A DNA stretch of 64,000 bases, taken from assembly GCF_002042885.1 (NCBI RefSeq), contig NZ_MVFY01000010.1, positions 124,001-188,000 of the forward strand, read 5' to 3'. Shown here piece after piece: positions 50,532 through 61,506 of this stretch; the first letter of the stretch is position 1, and the number at the start of each line of letters is the position of its first letter. Below the pieces are notes generated by a model that did no database searches, was not told where the DNA came from, and worked only from the letters and a program-made list of their open reading frames with translations. The stretch comes from Citrobacter portucalensis (GTDB lineage: Bacteria > Pseudomonadota > Gammaproteobacteria > Enterobacterales > Enterobacteriaceae). The position numbers and the translations under genes are program-made.

Positions 50532-52472
50532 TTAAACCGAGTATCTTTGCGAATATTTTTTCACGTTAGTGTCAAGTGGTTGTGATGCGGCAAAAAAATC
50601 TCCTTGCCCACCCGCAACTCCGCGTTCTGTCAGCGTATGCCACTCACTACGCGAACGTACGCCCGTGGCGTAAACCTGCGTGGGTGTTCCCGAACAGGCC
50701 TCCACCATGCTTTGAACCAGAAGCTGATTTTCCGTTCGCTTATCAATGTTCCTCACCAGACTTGGATGAAGCTTCAATAACTCAACGTTAAGCTCTTTGA
50801 TCCAACTGGTGCTCACCAGCGTTAACCCCGCCTGCGTAACGGCAATACGCACGCCCAGCGCATTCATCAATCTGATGACGGGCTGTAACCGGCTGATATG
50901 TTGACAGACATCTGCCTCAGCAAGTTCAATAATTATGCGTTTGCGTAATGATTTTTCGCACTGCATCAGCGTATCACGCAGCCAGCGCTGAAAACGTGGA
51001 CGAATAAGCGATTCTACCGTTGTCTGCATCGCCAGATTTTCCTGCGGCCAGTAGCCCAAAAGCAGGATCAGACGGCTTATCTGCAAACGGTCATATTCTT
51101 CTGCCAGACCAAATTGCAGGACCATCGGCATATATTCCGCCGAAATGACCTCTTCGTTGCCATCAAAAATACGGCACATCAACTCCCGATGGTGCACCCG
51201 ACCTTCGCGCGTTACCGCAGGCTTTTGATAAATTCTTGGCCCGCCCCGGCTGAGCATCTGTTCGATCAGCGTTCGCCAGCGTACGTTGCCCCGACCTTTT
51301 TCCGGCAGCGAGTCATCATAGACCGACCAGCTATTTCCGCCCTGCAATACCGAATTCCGGGTGGCGGCTTCAGCATGATCCATCACTTGCTCCGGCGACT
51401 GACCGCTGCGGCAAACGCAAATGCCAATATGAACCATATCGGCACGATCGATCATTTTATTAGCCGGAAGTGCATCTACCGCTTTTAATAATTGCCCGGC
51501 GATACTTTCCGCCTCTTTCAGCGTACGGTGCGGCAGCAGAATAGCAAAATCGCTACGGTGGTAGCGCGCCAGCAACGCGCCCGGATAGCGCGTCATAAAA
51601 GTCGACAACAAATTGATCAGCGTCGAGATTTGTTCTTCCGCGAGGGTGATTCCCCAGCTATCGCGCAGCAGCGTAAAGTCCGGCAGGCGCACCATCATCA
51701 CGACGCCATGCGAGCCTACTTTTTCCTGATCTTCCAGCAGCGTGGCCAGTTGGTTATCAAAGAACAAGCGGTTGCTTAGCCCGGTTTTTGTATCCTGCGC
51801 GACATAGGAACGAATCAGCGTATCCAGGCGGCTGCGTTGCTCGCGGGCATTTTGAATTTCAGTCAGCAGCATATCGAGCGCACTGCTGGTACGCGCAGGC
51901 CATTCATAGACCGTTCCCCGCACGTTCGGTCCACGTTCGCCGTTCAGAATACGCGTAGAACGGATCTCCAGCAGCTCCTGACCCGAAAGCTGACGCTGAA
52001 GCCAGCGCACAGACAAAAAGAGCATCAGAATAATGAAAGCAATGGCTATCGTGAGCGGCGCGGTGGTCAGTAGCGAATGGAAATAGTTACCCATCGGATC
52101 CTGATAAACCAGACGCAATGACATACCCGGATGCTTGACCAACGGTACGGTAATCTCGCGGTAGAGATTGTTTGTCCCTGCCGGTCGGTAGCTGCTGGTC
52201 CGGGAGTGGTCATACACCACGTTTTCGCCCTGCAACAGTTCGATGCGCACGATATCAACAGAAACCATCAGTTCATCGATTTGCGGGGTTAACGCAACGA
52301 CATCTCTGGAGACCAGATGCGTATCAATCGCCGTCGCGACCGCATGAACGCGCGTGGTGAACTTATATTGAATAGCGTTGTAGAAACTCAGCGAACAGCC
52401 GATCAGAGTCACGAAGATCGTTAACCCAGTAAGCAGCGTGACAAAAGCTGAAAATTTCGTCGTTAATCGCAT
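50532..52472 (-). CDS. csrD: CsrD, degradation regulator of CsrB/CsrC sRNAs
   Basis: CsrD targets the sRNAs CsrB and CsrC for RNase E decay. The 646 residues have two membrane helices (about 8-30 and 135-155) around a periplasmic region, a HAMP-like linker, a GGDEF domain with the non-catalytic HRSDF and an EAL domain with ELM in place of EAL. Both domains are therefore enzymatically silent as known for CsrD. Confidence 0.96.
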   Translation of the reverse strand: MRLTTKFSAFVTLLTGLTIFVTLIGCSLSFYNAIQYKFTTRVHAVATAIDTHLVSRDVVALTPQIDELMVSVDIVRIELLQGENVVYDHSRTSSYRPAGTNNLYREITVPLVKHPGMSLRLVYQDPMGNYFHSLLTTAPLTIAIAFIILMLFLSVRWLQRQLSGQELLEIRSTRILNGERGPNVRGTVYEWPARTSSALDMLLTEIQNAREQRSRLDTLIRSYVAQDTKTGLSNRLFFDNQLATLLEDQEKVGSHGVVMMVRLPDFTLLRDSWGITLAEEQISTLINLLSTFMTRYPGALLARYHRSDFAILLPHRTLKEAESIAGQLLKAVDALPANKMIDRADMVHIGICVCRSGQSPEQVMDHAEAATRNSVLQGGNSWSVYDDSLPEKGRGNVRWRTLIEQMLSRGGPRIYQKPAVTREGRVHHRELMCRIFDGNEEVISAEYMPMVLQFGLAEEYDRLQISRLILLLGYWPQENLAMQTTVESLIRPRFQRWLRDTLMQCEKSLRKRIIIELAEADVCQHISRLQPVIRLMNALGVRIAVTQAGLTLVSTSWIKELNVELLKLHPSLVRNIDKRTENQLLVQSMVEACSGTPTQVYATGVRSRSEWHTLTERGVAGGQGDFFAASQPLDTNVKKYSQRYSV

Positions 52473-52697
52473 CCTTGTGTTAACTCCGACAGTTATGAAA
52501 CAGGCCTGAAAGTGATAAATCGACTCTAAAATGCAAAACTGACCGCAAAATCCGCCAATTTATACAAACTGTGAGGGCATACTACCAAATCAGGTATATC
52601 TGGCAATTTATTGCGCAGAATCGGCATCATGTTTTGATTAGCGAGTATAGTCTTCATTATTAATTTTCCAATCCACTATACGAATTGAGGACAGGTT

Positions 52698-53672
52698 ATG
52701 CAGGCTTTGATCTTAGAACAGCAGGACGGAAAAACCCTCGCATCCGTTCAACCCCTCGACGAAAATCAGCTACCGGAAGGCGATGTAACGGTGGATGTCC
52801 ACTGGTCAAGCCTGAACTATAAAGACGCCCTGGCTATCACCGGCAAGGGAAAAATCATTCGTAATTTTCCGATGATTCCTGGTATCGATTTCGCTGGTAC
52901 CGTGCGTGCAAGCGAAGATCCCCGTTTTCATGCGGGTCAGGAGGTTTTACTGACCGGTTGGGGCGTAGGTGAAAATCATTGGGGTGGACTGGCAGAACGC
53001 GCACGCGTGAAAGGCGACTGGCTGGTTGCGCTGCCAGAAGGGCTGGATGGACGTAAAGCCATGGTCATCGGTACCGCTGGCTTTACCGCCATGCTTTGCG
53101 TCATGGCGCTTGAAGATGCAGGAATTCGTCCGCAAGACGGTGAGATCGTCGTCACTGGTGCCAGCGGAGGCGTGGGCAGCACGGCCGTTGCATTACTGCA
53201 TAAGCTGGGTTATCAGGTTGCGGCGGTTTCGGGTCGTGAAAGCACCCACGACTACCTGATAAGCCTGGGCGCTAACCGCATTCTTGGCCGCGATGAATTT
53301 GCTGAATCTCGCCCGCTGGAAAAACAGCTGTGGGCTGGCGCGGTGGATACCGTTGGCGACAAAGTTCTGGCGAAAGTCCTCGCGCAGATGAACTACGGCG
53401 GCTGTGTTGCCGCCTGTGGCCTGGCGGGCGGTTTCGCTCTGCCAACCACGGTGATGCCATTCATTCTGCGTAACGTTCGTTTGCAAGGAGTGGACTCGGT
53501 GATGACCCCGCCGGCACGCCGTGCAGAAGCCTGGGCGCGTCTGGTTAAGGATCTGCCGGAATCTTTCTATGCTCAGGCGGCAACGGAAATTACGCTGGCG
53601 GATGCGCCGAAGTTCGCCGATGCCATCATCAATAACCAGGTGCAAGGCCGTACGCTGGTGAAGGTGAAGTAA
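52698..53672 (+). CDS. acuI: AcuI, acrylyl-CoA reductase (NADPH)
   Basis: A zinc-free medium-chain dehydrogenase of 324 residues, formerly YhdH. E. coli AcuI reduces toxic acryloyl-CoA to propionyl-CoA with NADPH. The nucleotide motif is VVTGASGGVGSTAVALL, and SGRESTHDYL fits the NADPH phosphate pocket. GAGGACAGG lies upstream of the start. It is divergent from csrD and upstream of msrPQ. Confidence 0.95.
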   Translation: MQALILEQQDGKTLASVQPLDENQLPEGDVTVDVHWSSLNYKDALAITGKGKIIRNFPMIPGIDFAGTVRASEDPRFHAGQEVLLTGWGVGENHWGGLAERARVKGDWLVALPEGLDGRKAMVIGTAGFTAMLCVMALEDAGIRPQDGEIVVTGASGGVGSTAVALLHKLGYQVAAVSGRESTHDYLISLGANRILGRDEFAESRPLEKQLWAGAVDTVGDKVLAKVLAQMNYGGCVAACGLAGGFALPTTVMPFILRNVRLQGVDSVMTPPARRAEAWARLVKDLPESFYAQAATEITLADAPKFADAIINNQVQGRTLVKVK

Positions 53673-53725
53673 CAGACCCTGGCGCAGAAATTTACACTTA
53701 ATTAACGAAATTTCGCGGCACATCT

Positions 53726-54796
<1,071 letters not shown>

Positions 54797-55396
54797 GTGC
54801 GACTGACCGCAAAGTATATTACCGGGCTGAAAGTTTGCCTGCATCTTGCCGGTTTTTTGCCGTTTATCTGGCTATTTTGGGCGATAAATCACGGCGGCCT
54901 GAGCGCCGATCCGGTCAAAGATATCCAGCACTTTACCGGTAGGACAGCTCTGAAATTCTTGCTGGCGACCTTGCTGGTCTCTCCACTCGCGCGCTACGCT
55001 AAACAGCCATTATTGATACGCACACGTCGCCTGTTAGGGCTATGGTGTTTCGCCTGGGCAACACTGCATTTAACCAGCTACGCGTTACTGGAACTGGGCA
55101 TTAATAATCTGGCGTTGTTAGGGCGGGAATTAATTACGCGACCTTATTTAACCTTGGGCATTGTCAGTTGGGTCATATTATTCGCCCTCACCTTAACGTC
55201 CACGCAGGCTGCACAGCGAAAGCTGGGTAAAAATTGGCAGTATTTGCACAACTTCGTCTATCTTGTGGCGATCCTGGCACCCATACATTATCTGTGGTCG
55301 GTAAAAATTATCTCCCCTCAACCGATTATTTATGCAGCGCTCGCTGCGGTGCTGTTAGCGTGCCGTTACAAGAAGTTTCGCCAGTGGTGGCGGTAG
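54797..55396 (+). CDS. msrQ: MsrQ, heme-binding membrane subunit of MsrPQ
   Basis: MsrQ passes electrons from the quinone pool or flavin reductase to MsrP. It starts at GTG 54797, directly after the msrP TAA, with AGGAG 10 bases before. The 199 residues contain about six hydrophobic segments, with heme-ligand histidines in [21 protein letters not shown] and [19 protein letters not shown]. coli MsrQ has 211 residues; the short difference is at the C-terminus. Confidence 0.95.
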   Translation: MRLTAKYITGLKVCLHLAGFLPFIWLFWAINHGGLSADPVKDIQHFTGRTALKFLLATLLVSPLARYAKQPLLIRTRRLLGLWCFAWATLHLTSYALLELGINNLALLGRELITRPYLTLGIVSWVILFALTLTSTQAAQRKLGKNWQYLHNFVYLVAILAPIHYLWSVKIISPQPIIYAALAAVLLACRYKKFRQWWR

Positions 55397-55788
55397 TTTC
55401 ACGATATGTGCAGTGCGTTGCAAAACACGGACGATCCGATTTTCTTTACATGTTAACGGTTGATTATCTTCCCTGATAAGACCAGTATTTAGCTGCCAAT
55501 TGCTACGAAATAGTTATAATGTGCGACTTTGCTATCCCCGGTAGCGTTTTTAAGGCGCTGAAAGGGTGACAATCGCATATTGAAGGTATATTTTGTCTTT
55601 TACCCGAAAATGGCAGAAGATAGCCGCACAATGACTAACAAGTCTGGCAATCTCACTTAATGGCAGCAGCACCCAGTGCAGCGCCTGAGATGCGTGGCAT
55701 CTTGTCACTCACTGTTATAAAAATGCTATACAGACGGCGGTAAAACGCCTGTCACAATCTCACTAAACAAAGAGTACGGAACCCACTC
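55397..55788 (+). promoter_or_regulatory. accBC promoter and long leader
   Basis: The 392-base gap has no gene. TATAAT at 55515-55520 with a TTGCTA nearby matches the position of the accB promoter in E. coli, leaving a leader of about 260 bases. A small stem GATGC-GTG-GCATC is at 55688-55700. The E. coli leader is the site of AccB autoregulation. The ribosome site of accB is the weak AAAGAGTACGGAAC. Confidence 0.6.
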
Positions 55789-56259
55789 ATGGATATTCGT
55801 AAGATTAAAAAACTGATCGAGCTGGTTGAAGAATCAGGCATCTCCGAACTGGAAATTTCTGAAGGCGAAGAATCTGTACGCATCAGCCGTGCAGCGCCAG
55901 CTGCAAGTTTTCCGATGATGCAACAGGCTTATGCTGCACCAGTGATGCAGCAACCAGCTCTGTCTAACGCTGTCGCACAAACTGCCTCTCCAAGTATGGA
56001 AGCTCCGGCAGCAGCGGAAATCAGTGGTCACATCGTACGCTCCCCAATGGTTGGTACGTTCTACCGCACCCCGAGCCCGGATGCTAAAGCGTTCATCGAA
56101 ATCGGACAGAAAGTGAATGCGGGCGATACCCTGTGCATCGTTGAAGCCATGAAAATGATGAACCAGATCGAAGCCGACAAATCCGGCGTAGTTAAAGCGA
56201 TCCTGGTAGAAAGTGGTCAACCGGTAGAATTTGACGAGCCGCTGGTCGTCATCGAATAA
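55789..56259 (+). CDS. accB: Biotin carboxyl carrier protein of acetyl-CoA carboxylase
   Basis: AccB carries biotin between the carboxylase and transferase parts of acetyl-CoA carboxylase, the first step of fatty acid synthesis. The 156 residues have an N-terminal region for binding AccC, an Ala/Pro-rich linker (about 50-77), and the biotinyl domain with Lys122 in EAMKMMN. Thumb sequence SPSPDAK... corresponds to TPSPDAKAF. Operon with accC, 10 bases apart. Confidence 0.98.
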   Translation: MDIRKIKKLIELVEESGISELEISEGEESVRISRAAPAASFPMMQQAYAAPVMQQPALSNAVAQTASPSMEAPAAAEISGHIVRSPMVGTFYRTPSPDAKAFIEIGQKVNAGDTLCIVEAMKMMNQIEADKSGVVKAILVESGQPVEFDEPLVVIE

Positions 56260-56269
56260 CGAGGCGAAC

Positions 56270-57619
56270 ATGTTGGATAAAATTGTTATCGCCAACCGCG
56301 GCGAGATTGCCCTGCGTATTCTTCGTGCCTGTAAAGAACTGGGCATCAAGACTGTCGCTGTGCATTCAAGTGCGGATCGCGATTTAAAACACGTATTGCT
56401 GGCGGATGAGACGGTCTGTATCGGCCCGGCTCCGTCCGTAAAAAGCTATCTGAACATCCCGGCTATCATCAGCGCCGCTGAAATCACCGGCGCGGTGGCA
56501 ATTCACCCGGGCTATGGCTTCCTCTCTGAGAACGCCAATTTTGCTGAGCAGGTAGAGCGTTCTGGCTTTATCTTCATCGGCCCGAAAGCTGACACCATCC
56601 GCCTGATGGGCGACAAAGTGTCTGCAATCACCGCGATGAAGAAAGCGGGCGTACCGACAGTCCCAGGCTCTGACGGCCCGCTGGGCGATGACATGGACGC
56701 TAACCGCGCTCATGCTAAACGCATCGGCTACCCGGTTATCATCAAAGCCTCCGGCGGCGGCGGCGGTCGCGGTATGCGCGTCGTGCGCAGCGATGCCGAA
56801 CTGGCACAATCCATCTCCATGACCAAAGCGGAAGCAAAAGCCGCTTTCAATAACGACATGGTCTACATGGAGAAATACCTGGAAAACCCACGCCACATTG
56901 AAATTCAGGTGCTGGCTGACGGTCAGGGTAACGCGATTTATCTGGCAGAACGTGACTGCTCCATGCAGCGTCGTCACCAGAAAGTTGTCGAAGAAGCACC
57001 AGCGCCGGGCATTACCCCGGAACTGCGTCGCTACATCGGCGAGCGTTGCGCCAAAGCGTGTGTTGATATCGGCTATCGCGGGGCGGGTACTTTCGAGTTC
57101 CTGTTCGAAAACGGCGAGTTCTACTTCATTGAGATGAACACCCGTATTCAGGTTGAACACCCGGTAACCGAAATGATCACCGGCGTTGATCTGATCAAAG
57201 AGCAGCTGCGCATCGCAGCGGGTCAACCGCTGTCCATCAAGCAGGACGAAGTTGTGGTTAAAGGCCATGCGGTAGAATGCCGTATCAACGCCGAAGACCC
57301 GAACACCTTCCTGCCAAGCCCGGGTAAAATCACGCGTTTCCACGCGCCGGGTGGCTTTGGTGTGCGTTGGGAGTCTCATATTTACGCAGGCTACACCGTA
57401 CCTCCGTACTATGACTCAATGATCGGTAAGCTGATCTGCTATGGCGAAAACCGCGACGTCGCTATCGCCCGTATGAAAAACGCATTGCAGGAACTGATCA
57501 TCGACGGTATCAAAACCAACGTTGACCTGCAGATCCGTATCATGAATGACGAGCACTTCCAGCACGGTGGAACCAATATCCACTACCTGGAGAAAAAACT
57601 CGGACTTCAGGAAAAGTAA
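56270..57619 (+). CDS. accC: Biotin carboxylase
   Basis: AccC carboxylates AccB-biotin using ATP and bicarbonate. The ATG at 56270 ([18 protein letters not shown]) gives 449 residues as in E. coli. ATP-grasp motifs: [17 protein letters not shown]-like [16 protein letters not shown], and metal/catalytic [22 protein letters not shown] is upstream. Confidence 0.98.
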   Translation: MLDKIVIANRGEIALRILRACKELGIKTVAVHSSADRDLKHVLLADETVCIGPAPSVKSYLNIPAIISAAEITGAVAIHPGYGFLSENANFAEQVERSGFIFIGPKADTIRLMGDKVSAITAMKKAGVPTVPGSDGPLGDDMDANRAHAKRIGYPVIIKASGGGGGRGMRVVRSDAELAQSISMTKAEAKAAFNNDMVYMEKYLENPRHIEIQVLADGQGNAIYLAERDCSMQRRHQKVVEEAPAPGITPELRRYIGERCAKACVDIGYRGAGTFEFLFENGEFYFIEMNTRIQVEHPVTEMITGVDLIKEQLRIAAGQPLSIKQDEVVVKGHAVECRINAEDPNTFLPSPGKITRFHAPGGFGVRWESHIYAGYTVPPYYDSMIGKLICYGENRDVAIARMKNALQELIIDGIKTNVDLQIRIMNDEHFQHGGTNIHYLEKKLGLQEK

Positions 57620-57633
57620 GCGTGCGTTAACCG

Positions 57634-57660
57634 AAAAGGCCGGAAATTCCGGCCTTTTGT
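57634..57660 (+). terminator. Terminator after accC
   Basis: AAAAGGCCGGAA and TTCCGGCCTTTT form a perfect 12-base palindrome followed by more T's, 14 bases past the stop. Confidence 0.9.
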
Positions 57661-57726
57661 TTTTCTCCCCTCCCGCACGTGCCATAAGGTACAATCCCCG
57701 CTTTCTTTATCCACAAGGGACAAAAA

Positions 57727-57969
57727 ATGGACGCTCGTTTTGTTCAGGCCCATAAAGAGGCGCGCTGGGCGCTGTGGCTAACCCTTTTATATCTGGTCAC
57801 ATGGTTAGTGGCCGCTTACTTACCAGATTCAACGCTGGGTTTTACCGGCTTACCGCACTGGTTCGAAATGGCCTGCCTGCTAACGCCGCTGGTTTTTATC
57901 GTGCTGTGCTGGGCGATGGTGAAGTTTATCTATCGCGACATTCCGTTGGAGGATGACGATGCAGCTTGA
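57727..57969 (+). CDS. yhdT: YhdT, small membrane protein upstream of panF
   Basis: An 80-residue DUF997 protein with two hydrophobic segments (about 16-36 and 48-70). It overlaps panF by 11 bases, so it is probably translated together with it. The function is unknown; its constant link to panF suggests a part in pantothenate uptake, which is inference. Confidence 0.93.
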   Translation: MDARFVQAHKEARWALWLTLLYLVTWLVAAYLPDSTLGFTGLPHWFEMACLLTPLVFIVLCWAMVKFIYRDIPLEDDDAA

Positions 57970-59410
57970 AGTTATTTTTCCGCTGGTCGCCTATCTTCTG
58001 GTGGTCTTCGGTCTCTCAGTTTATGCCATGCGCAAGAGATCGACCGGTACCTTCCTGAATGAATATTTCCTCGGCAGCCGCTCCATGGGCGGCGTCGTGT
58101 TAGCGATGACGCTAACGGCAACCTACATTAGCGCCAGCTCGTTTATTGGCGGTCCTGGTGCCGCTTACAAATACGGACTGGGATGGGTGCTGCTAGCGAT
58201 GATCCAGTTGCCCGCCGTATGGCTCTCATTGGGGATTCTTGGTAAGAAATTCGCCATTCTGGCACGCCGTTATAATGCGGTTACCCTCAACGATATGCTA
58301 TTTGCACGCTACCAGAGCCGCCTGCTGGTATGGCTGGCAAGCCTCAGCCTGTTGGTCGCGTTTGTCGGGGCAATGACCGTACAGTTTATTGGCGGCGCAC
58401 GTTTGCTGGAAACCGCAGCGGGTATCCCCTACGAAACCGGTCTGCTGATTTTTGGCGTCAGCATCGCGTTATACACGGCGTTCGGCGGCTTTCGCGCCAG
58501 CGTGTTGAACGACACCATGCAGGGCATGGTGATGCTGATTGGTACTATCGTTTTGCTGGTCGGCGTTGTTCATGCTGCCGGTGGCCTCAGCAATGCGGTG
58601 GTAACCCTGCAGACTATCGATCCTAAACTGGTTTCGCCGCAGGGCGCTGATGACATTTTGTCACCCACGTTTATGACCTCATTCTGGGTGCTGGTATGCT
58701 TTGGCGTGATTGGCCTGCCGCATACGGCGGTACGCTGTATCTCTTATAAAGACAGTAAAGCGGTACACCGCGGCATTATCATCGGCACCATCGTGGTGGC
58801 GATTCTGATGTTTGGTATGCATCTGGCGGGCGCTCTGGGACGGGCGGTAATCCCTGACCTGACGGTACCGGATCTGGTAATCCCTACGCTGATGGTCAAA
58901 GTCCTGCCGCCGGTCGCTGCCGGGATTTTCCTCGCCGCGCCCATGGCCGCGATCATGTCGACGATCAATGCCCAATTGCTGCAAAGTTCCGCTACGATCA
59001 TTAAGGATCTGTACCTGAACCTTCGCCCGGAACAGCTGGAAAACGAAACCCGACTGAAACGCATGTCGGCAGTGATTACCCTGCTGCTGGGCGCGTTACT
59101 GTTGCTGGCCGCCTGGAAACCGCCAGAGATGATTATCTGGCTTAATCTGCTGGCGTTTGGCGGGCTGGAAGCCGTCTTCCTGTGGCCGCTGGTGCTGGGC
59201 CTCTATTGGGAGCGGGCAAACGCGTCAGGCGCATTGAGCGCGATGATTGTCGGCGGCGTGCTTTATGCTCTACTCGCCACCTTTAACGTTCAGTTCCTGG
59301 GCTTCCACCCAATCGTGCCCTCGTTACTGATAAGCTTGCTGGCTTTCCTGATAGGCAACCGTTTCGGTTCCGCCGTCCCGCAAGCCGCCATATTGACTAC
59401 TGATAAATAA
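57959..59410 (+). CDS. panF: Sodium/pantothenate symporter
   Basis: PanF imports pantothenate with sodium and belongs to the SSS family. The ATG at 57959 ([16 protein letters not shown]) gives 483 residues, as in E. coli; an ATG two codons earlier exists. About 13 membrane helices; family motifs [30 protein letters not shown] and GLPHTAVRC are visible. Confidence 0.97.
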   Translation: MQLEVIFPLVAYLLVVFGLSVYAMRKRSTGTFLNEYFLGSRSMGGVVLAMTLTATYISASSFIGGPGAAYKYGLGWVLLAMIQLPAVWLSLGILGKKFAILARRYNAVTLNDMLFARYQSRLLVWLASLSLLVAFVGAMTVQFIGGARLLETAAGIPYETGLLIFGVSIALYTAFGGFRASVLNDTMQGMVMLIGTIVLLVGVVHAAGGLSNAVVTLQTIDPKLVSPQGADDILSPTFMTSFWVLVCFGVIGLPHTAVRCISYKDSKAVHRGIIIGTIVVAILMFGMHLAGALGRAVIPDLTVPDLVIPTLMVKVLPPVAAGIFLAAPMAAIMSTINAQLLQSSATIIKDLYLNLRPEQLENETRLKRMSAVITLLLGALLLLAAWKPPEMIIWLNLLAFGGLEAVFLWPLVLGLYWERANASGALSAMIVGGVLYALLATFNVQFLGFHPIVPSLLISLLAFLIGNRFGSAVPQAAILTTDK

Positions 59411-59421
59411 AGAGTTTTGCC

Positions 59422-60303
59422 ATGCCATGGATCCAACTGAAACTGAACACGACCGGTGCCAACGCTGAAGAGTTGAGCGATGCGCTGATGGAAGCGGGCT
59501 CCGTTTCCATTACTTTCCAGGATACGCATGATACGCCGGTATTTGAACCTCTGCCGGGCGAGACTCGCCTGTGGGGTGATACCGACGTTATCGGCTTGTT
59601 CGATGCAGAAACCGACATGAAAGAAGTAGTTGCTATCCTGGAACAGCATCCGCTGCTGGGTGAAGGCTTCGCGCATAAAATCGAACAGCTCGAAGACAAA
59701 GACTGGGAACGCGAATGGATGGATAACTTCCACCCGATGCGCTTTGGTGAACGTCTGTGGATTTGCCCAAGCTGGCGCGATGTCCCGGATGAGAATGCTG
59801 TCAACGTGATGCTGGACCCGGGTCTGGCGTTTGGTACAGGCACGCACCCCACTACCTCTCTGTGCCTGCAATGGCTGGACGGTCTTGATCTTAACGGTAA
59901 AACGGTTATCGACTTTGGCTGCGGCTCCGGCATTCTTGCCATTGCGGCACTGAAGCTGGGTGCGGCGAAAGCCATTGGCGTGGATATCGACCCGCAAGCG
60001 ATTCAGGCCAGCCGTGATAACGCCCAGCGTAATGGTGTTTCTGAGCGTCTGGAGCTTTATCTGCCGAAAGACCAGCCAGAGGCGATGAAAGCCGACGTGG
60101 TGGTCGCCAACATCCTTGCTGGCCCATTACGTGAACTGGCTCCGTTAATCAGCGTACTGCCCGTTGAGGGCGGTTTGCTGGGGCTTTCTGGTATTCTTGC
60201 CAGTCAGGCGGAAAGCGTCTGTGAAGCCTATGCCGATCTCTTTACGCTCGATCCGGTTATCGAGAAAGAAGAGTGGTGTCGCATTACCGGCCAGAAAAAA
60301 TAA
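59422..60303 (+). CDS. prmA: Ribosomal protein L11 methyltransferase
   Basis: PrmA trimethylates several amino groups of ribosomal protein L11. The 293 residues have an N-terminal substrate domain (residues 1-90) and a SAM-binding domain with [20 protein letters not shown] and the reaction motif NILAGPL. In E. coli dusB-fis follows; here a carbonic-anhydrase-like gene lies between. Confidence 0.97.
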   Translation: MPWIQLKLNTTGANAEELSDALMEAGSVSITFQDTHDTPVFEPLPGETRLWGDTDVIGLFDAETDMKEVVAILEQHPLLGEGFAHKIEQLEDKDWEREWMDNFHPMRFGERLWICPSWRDVPDENAVNVMLDPGLAFGTGTHPTTSLCLQWLDGLDLNGKTVIDFGCGSGILAIAALKLGAAKAIGVDIDPQAIQASRDNAQRNGVSERLELYLPKDQPEAMKADVVVANILAGPLRELAPLISVLPVEGGLLGLSGILASQAESVCEAYADLFTLDPVIEKEEWCRITGQKK

Positions 60304-60311
60304 TCCCTTCC

Positions 60312-60333
60312 GGCGTGGTTATCTGACCACGCC
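60312..60333 (+). terminator. Hairpin after prmA
   Basis: GGCGTGGT, loop TATCTG and ACCACGCC, followed by ATTTTCA, 8 bases past the prmA stop. Probably a terminator with a modest U-run. Confidence 0.75.
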
Positions 60334-60431
60334 ATTTTCAGACAATTGACCAGCATACCGACACTTTCCTCAGCGATATAATAATCAATTGATTTTGTTA
60401 TTTTTTATATTGATTTTCGTTGAGTAAACGT

Positions 60432-61208
60432 ATGCGTTTCAACTGTTTTACAACAACTTTGCTGGCAGCATGCATGATGCCACTGACCACGCTGGCCGTA
60501 CCATGGGGATATACCGAAGAAAACGGCCCCGCACGGTGGGGAGAAATCAGCAAAGCGTATGCAACGTGCCAGACAGGCATAAACCAATCCCCCATAGACA
60601 TCCAGACCACCACAACCAGTAAACTCGGTCTCCCCGCGCTGAACATGCAGTACGTCGATGGCCCAACTAGATTTCGGAGCATTAACCATACGTTGCAAGC
60701 AACGATGAGTAGCTACGCATCTAATTCTATTGAAATTGATGAAACGCTTTATTATTTAAAACAATTTGATTTTCATGCCCCGAGCGAACATACCCTCAAC
60801 GGTAAAACCTATCCGCTGGAGCTGCAGCTGGTCCACAAAAATCAATCCGGAGACATCGCTATCGTGGCGGTTATGTTTGATATCGGCGAACCAAACCAGG
60901 CGATTCAAAATTTGTGGGAGTCCTTTCCAACCATGGAGGACAGCAGCATGGCCATCTTCTCGCCGGTCGATATCCACCAGCTTTTACCCGACAATAAAAC
61001 CTACTGGCGCTACCGTGGTTCGTTAACAACGCCTCCCTGCACCGAAGGCGTCACCTGGACTATCCTGAAAACGCCTGTTGCTCTTTCTGCCGAACAAATG
61101 GATAAATTCCACTACATTGTTGGGCCAGCAAACAATCGCCCGCTGCAGCCGTTGAATGAACGCAAGATTACGGACAGCTATTCTGGGGATACCGAGATCC
61201 TGTACTAA
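60432..61208 (+). CDS. Secreted alpha-carbonic-anhydrase-like protein with altered zinc site
   Basis: From ATG 60432 the product has 258 residues with a signal peptide of about 22 (cleaved before VPWGYTEENGPARWGE). The alpha-CA fold is clear: CQTGINQSPIDI near 46, QFDFHAPSEHTLNGKTYPLELQLVHKN at 111-137, and YRGSLTTPPCTEGVTWTI near 194. Of the zinc histidines of the family (HxH...H), only the middle one, His115, remains: the first is Asp113 and the third is Gln132. The two disulfide cysteines (46, 203), Glu119, the gatekeeper threonine and a His64-like His86 are kept. A TTG four codons earlier is another possible start. Absent from this place in E. coli. Confidence 0.9.
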   Translation: MRFNCFTTTLLAACMMPLTTLAVPWGYTEENGPARWGEISKAYATCQTGINQSPIDIQTTTTSKLGLPALNMQYVDGPTRFRSINHTLQATMSSYASNSIEIDETLYYLKQFDFHAPSEHTLNGKTYPLELQLVHKNQSGDIAIVAVMFDIGEPNQAIQNLWESFPTMEDSSMAIFSPVDIHQLLPDNKTYWRYRGSLTTPPCTEGVTWTILKTPVALSAEQMDKFHYIVGPANNRPLQPLNERKITDSYSGDTEILY

Positions 61209-61438
61209 AATGAGGTAGCGATCACACAATGACGAGGTAATTTGCTGATTAATTCAGCAGAATATCTTGTCAGTACCGTCTGCAGCTGAAGAAAAAATGA
61301 GAAGTTACGCAAAATTATATGTGTATATAAAATCGACACATTTTTATAATGCGATGATTTATATGATTAAATATTTTCATGCGTTCACATTTACGGCAAT
61401 TCATTGATCCACCTCAGTGGATTGGTCAAAGTTTGGCC
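61209..61438 (+). other. AT-rich region upstream of the dusB-fis promoter
   Basis: No gene seen. A hairpin TGCTGA-TTAAT-TCAGCA at 61243-61259 lies after the carbonic-anhydrase-like gene. The stretch to 61430 is AT-rich and resembles the UP-element and Fis-binding part of the fis promoter; GGTCAAAGTTTGGCC is one likely Fis site. Confidence 0.55.
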
Positions 61439-61474
61439 TTTCATCTCGTGCGAAAAATGCGTAATATACGCCGC
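61439..61474 (+). promoter_or_regulatory. dusB-fis promoter
   Basis: TTTCAT (61439-61444) and TAATAT (61462-61467) with 17-base spacing, then a GC-rich discriminator ACGCCGCC, which makes this promoter sensitive to ppGpp and supercoiling in E. coli. Start is expected near 61474, about 33 bases before dusB. Confidence 0.85.
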
Positions 61475-61506
61475 CTTGCAGTCACAGTATGGTCATTTCT
61501 TAACTC

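Noticed and set aside
50532-52472. csrD as an active diguanylate cyclase/phosphodiesterase
   Set aside because: Signature motifs are HRSDF and ELM, not GGDEF and EAL; this is the known degenerate state of CsrD, not a new loss.
54797-54799. Suspicion that msrQ was cut off from msrP by a frameshift because there is no ATG
   Set aside because: The GTG right after the msrP stop with AGGAG upstream gives the full conserved N-terminus; it is a normal GTG start.
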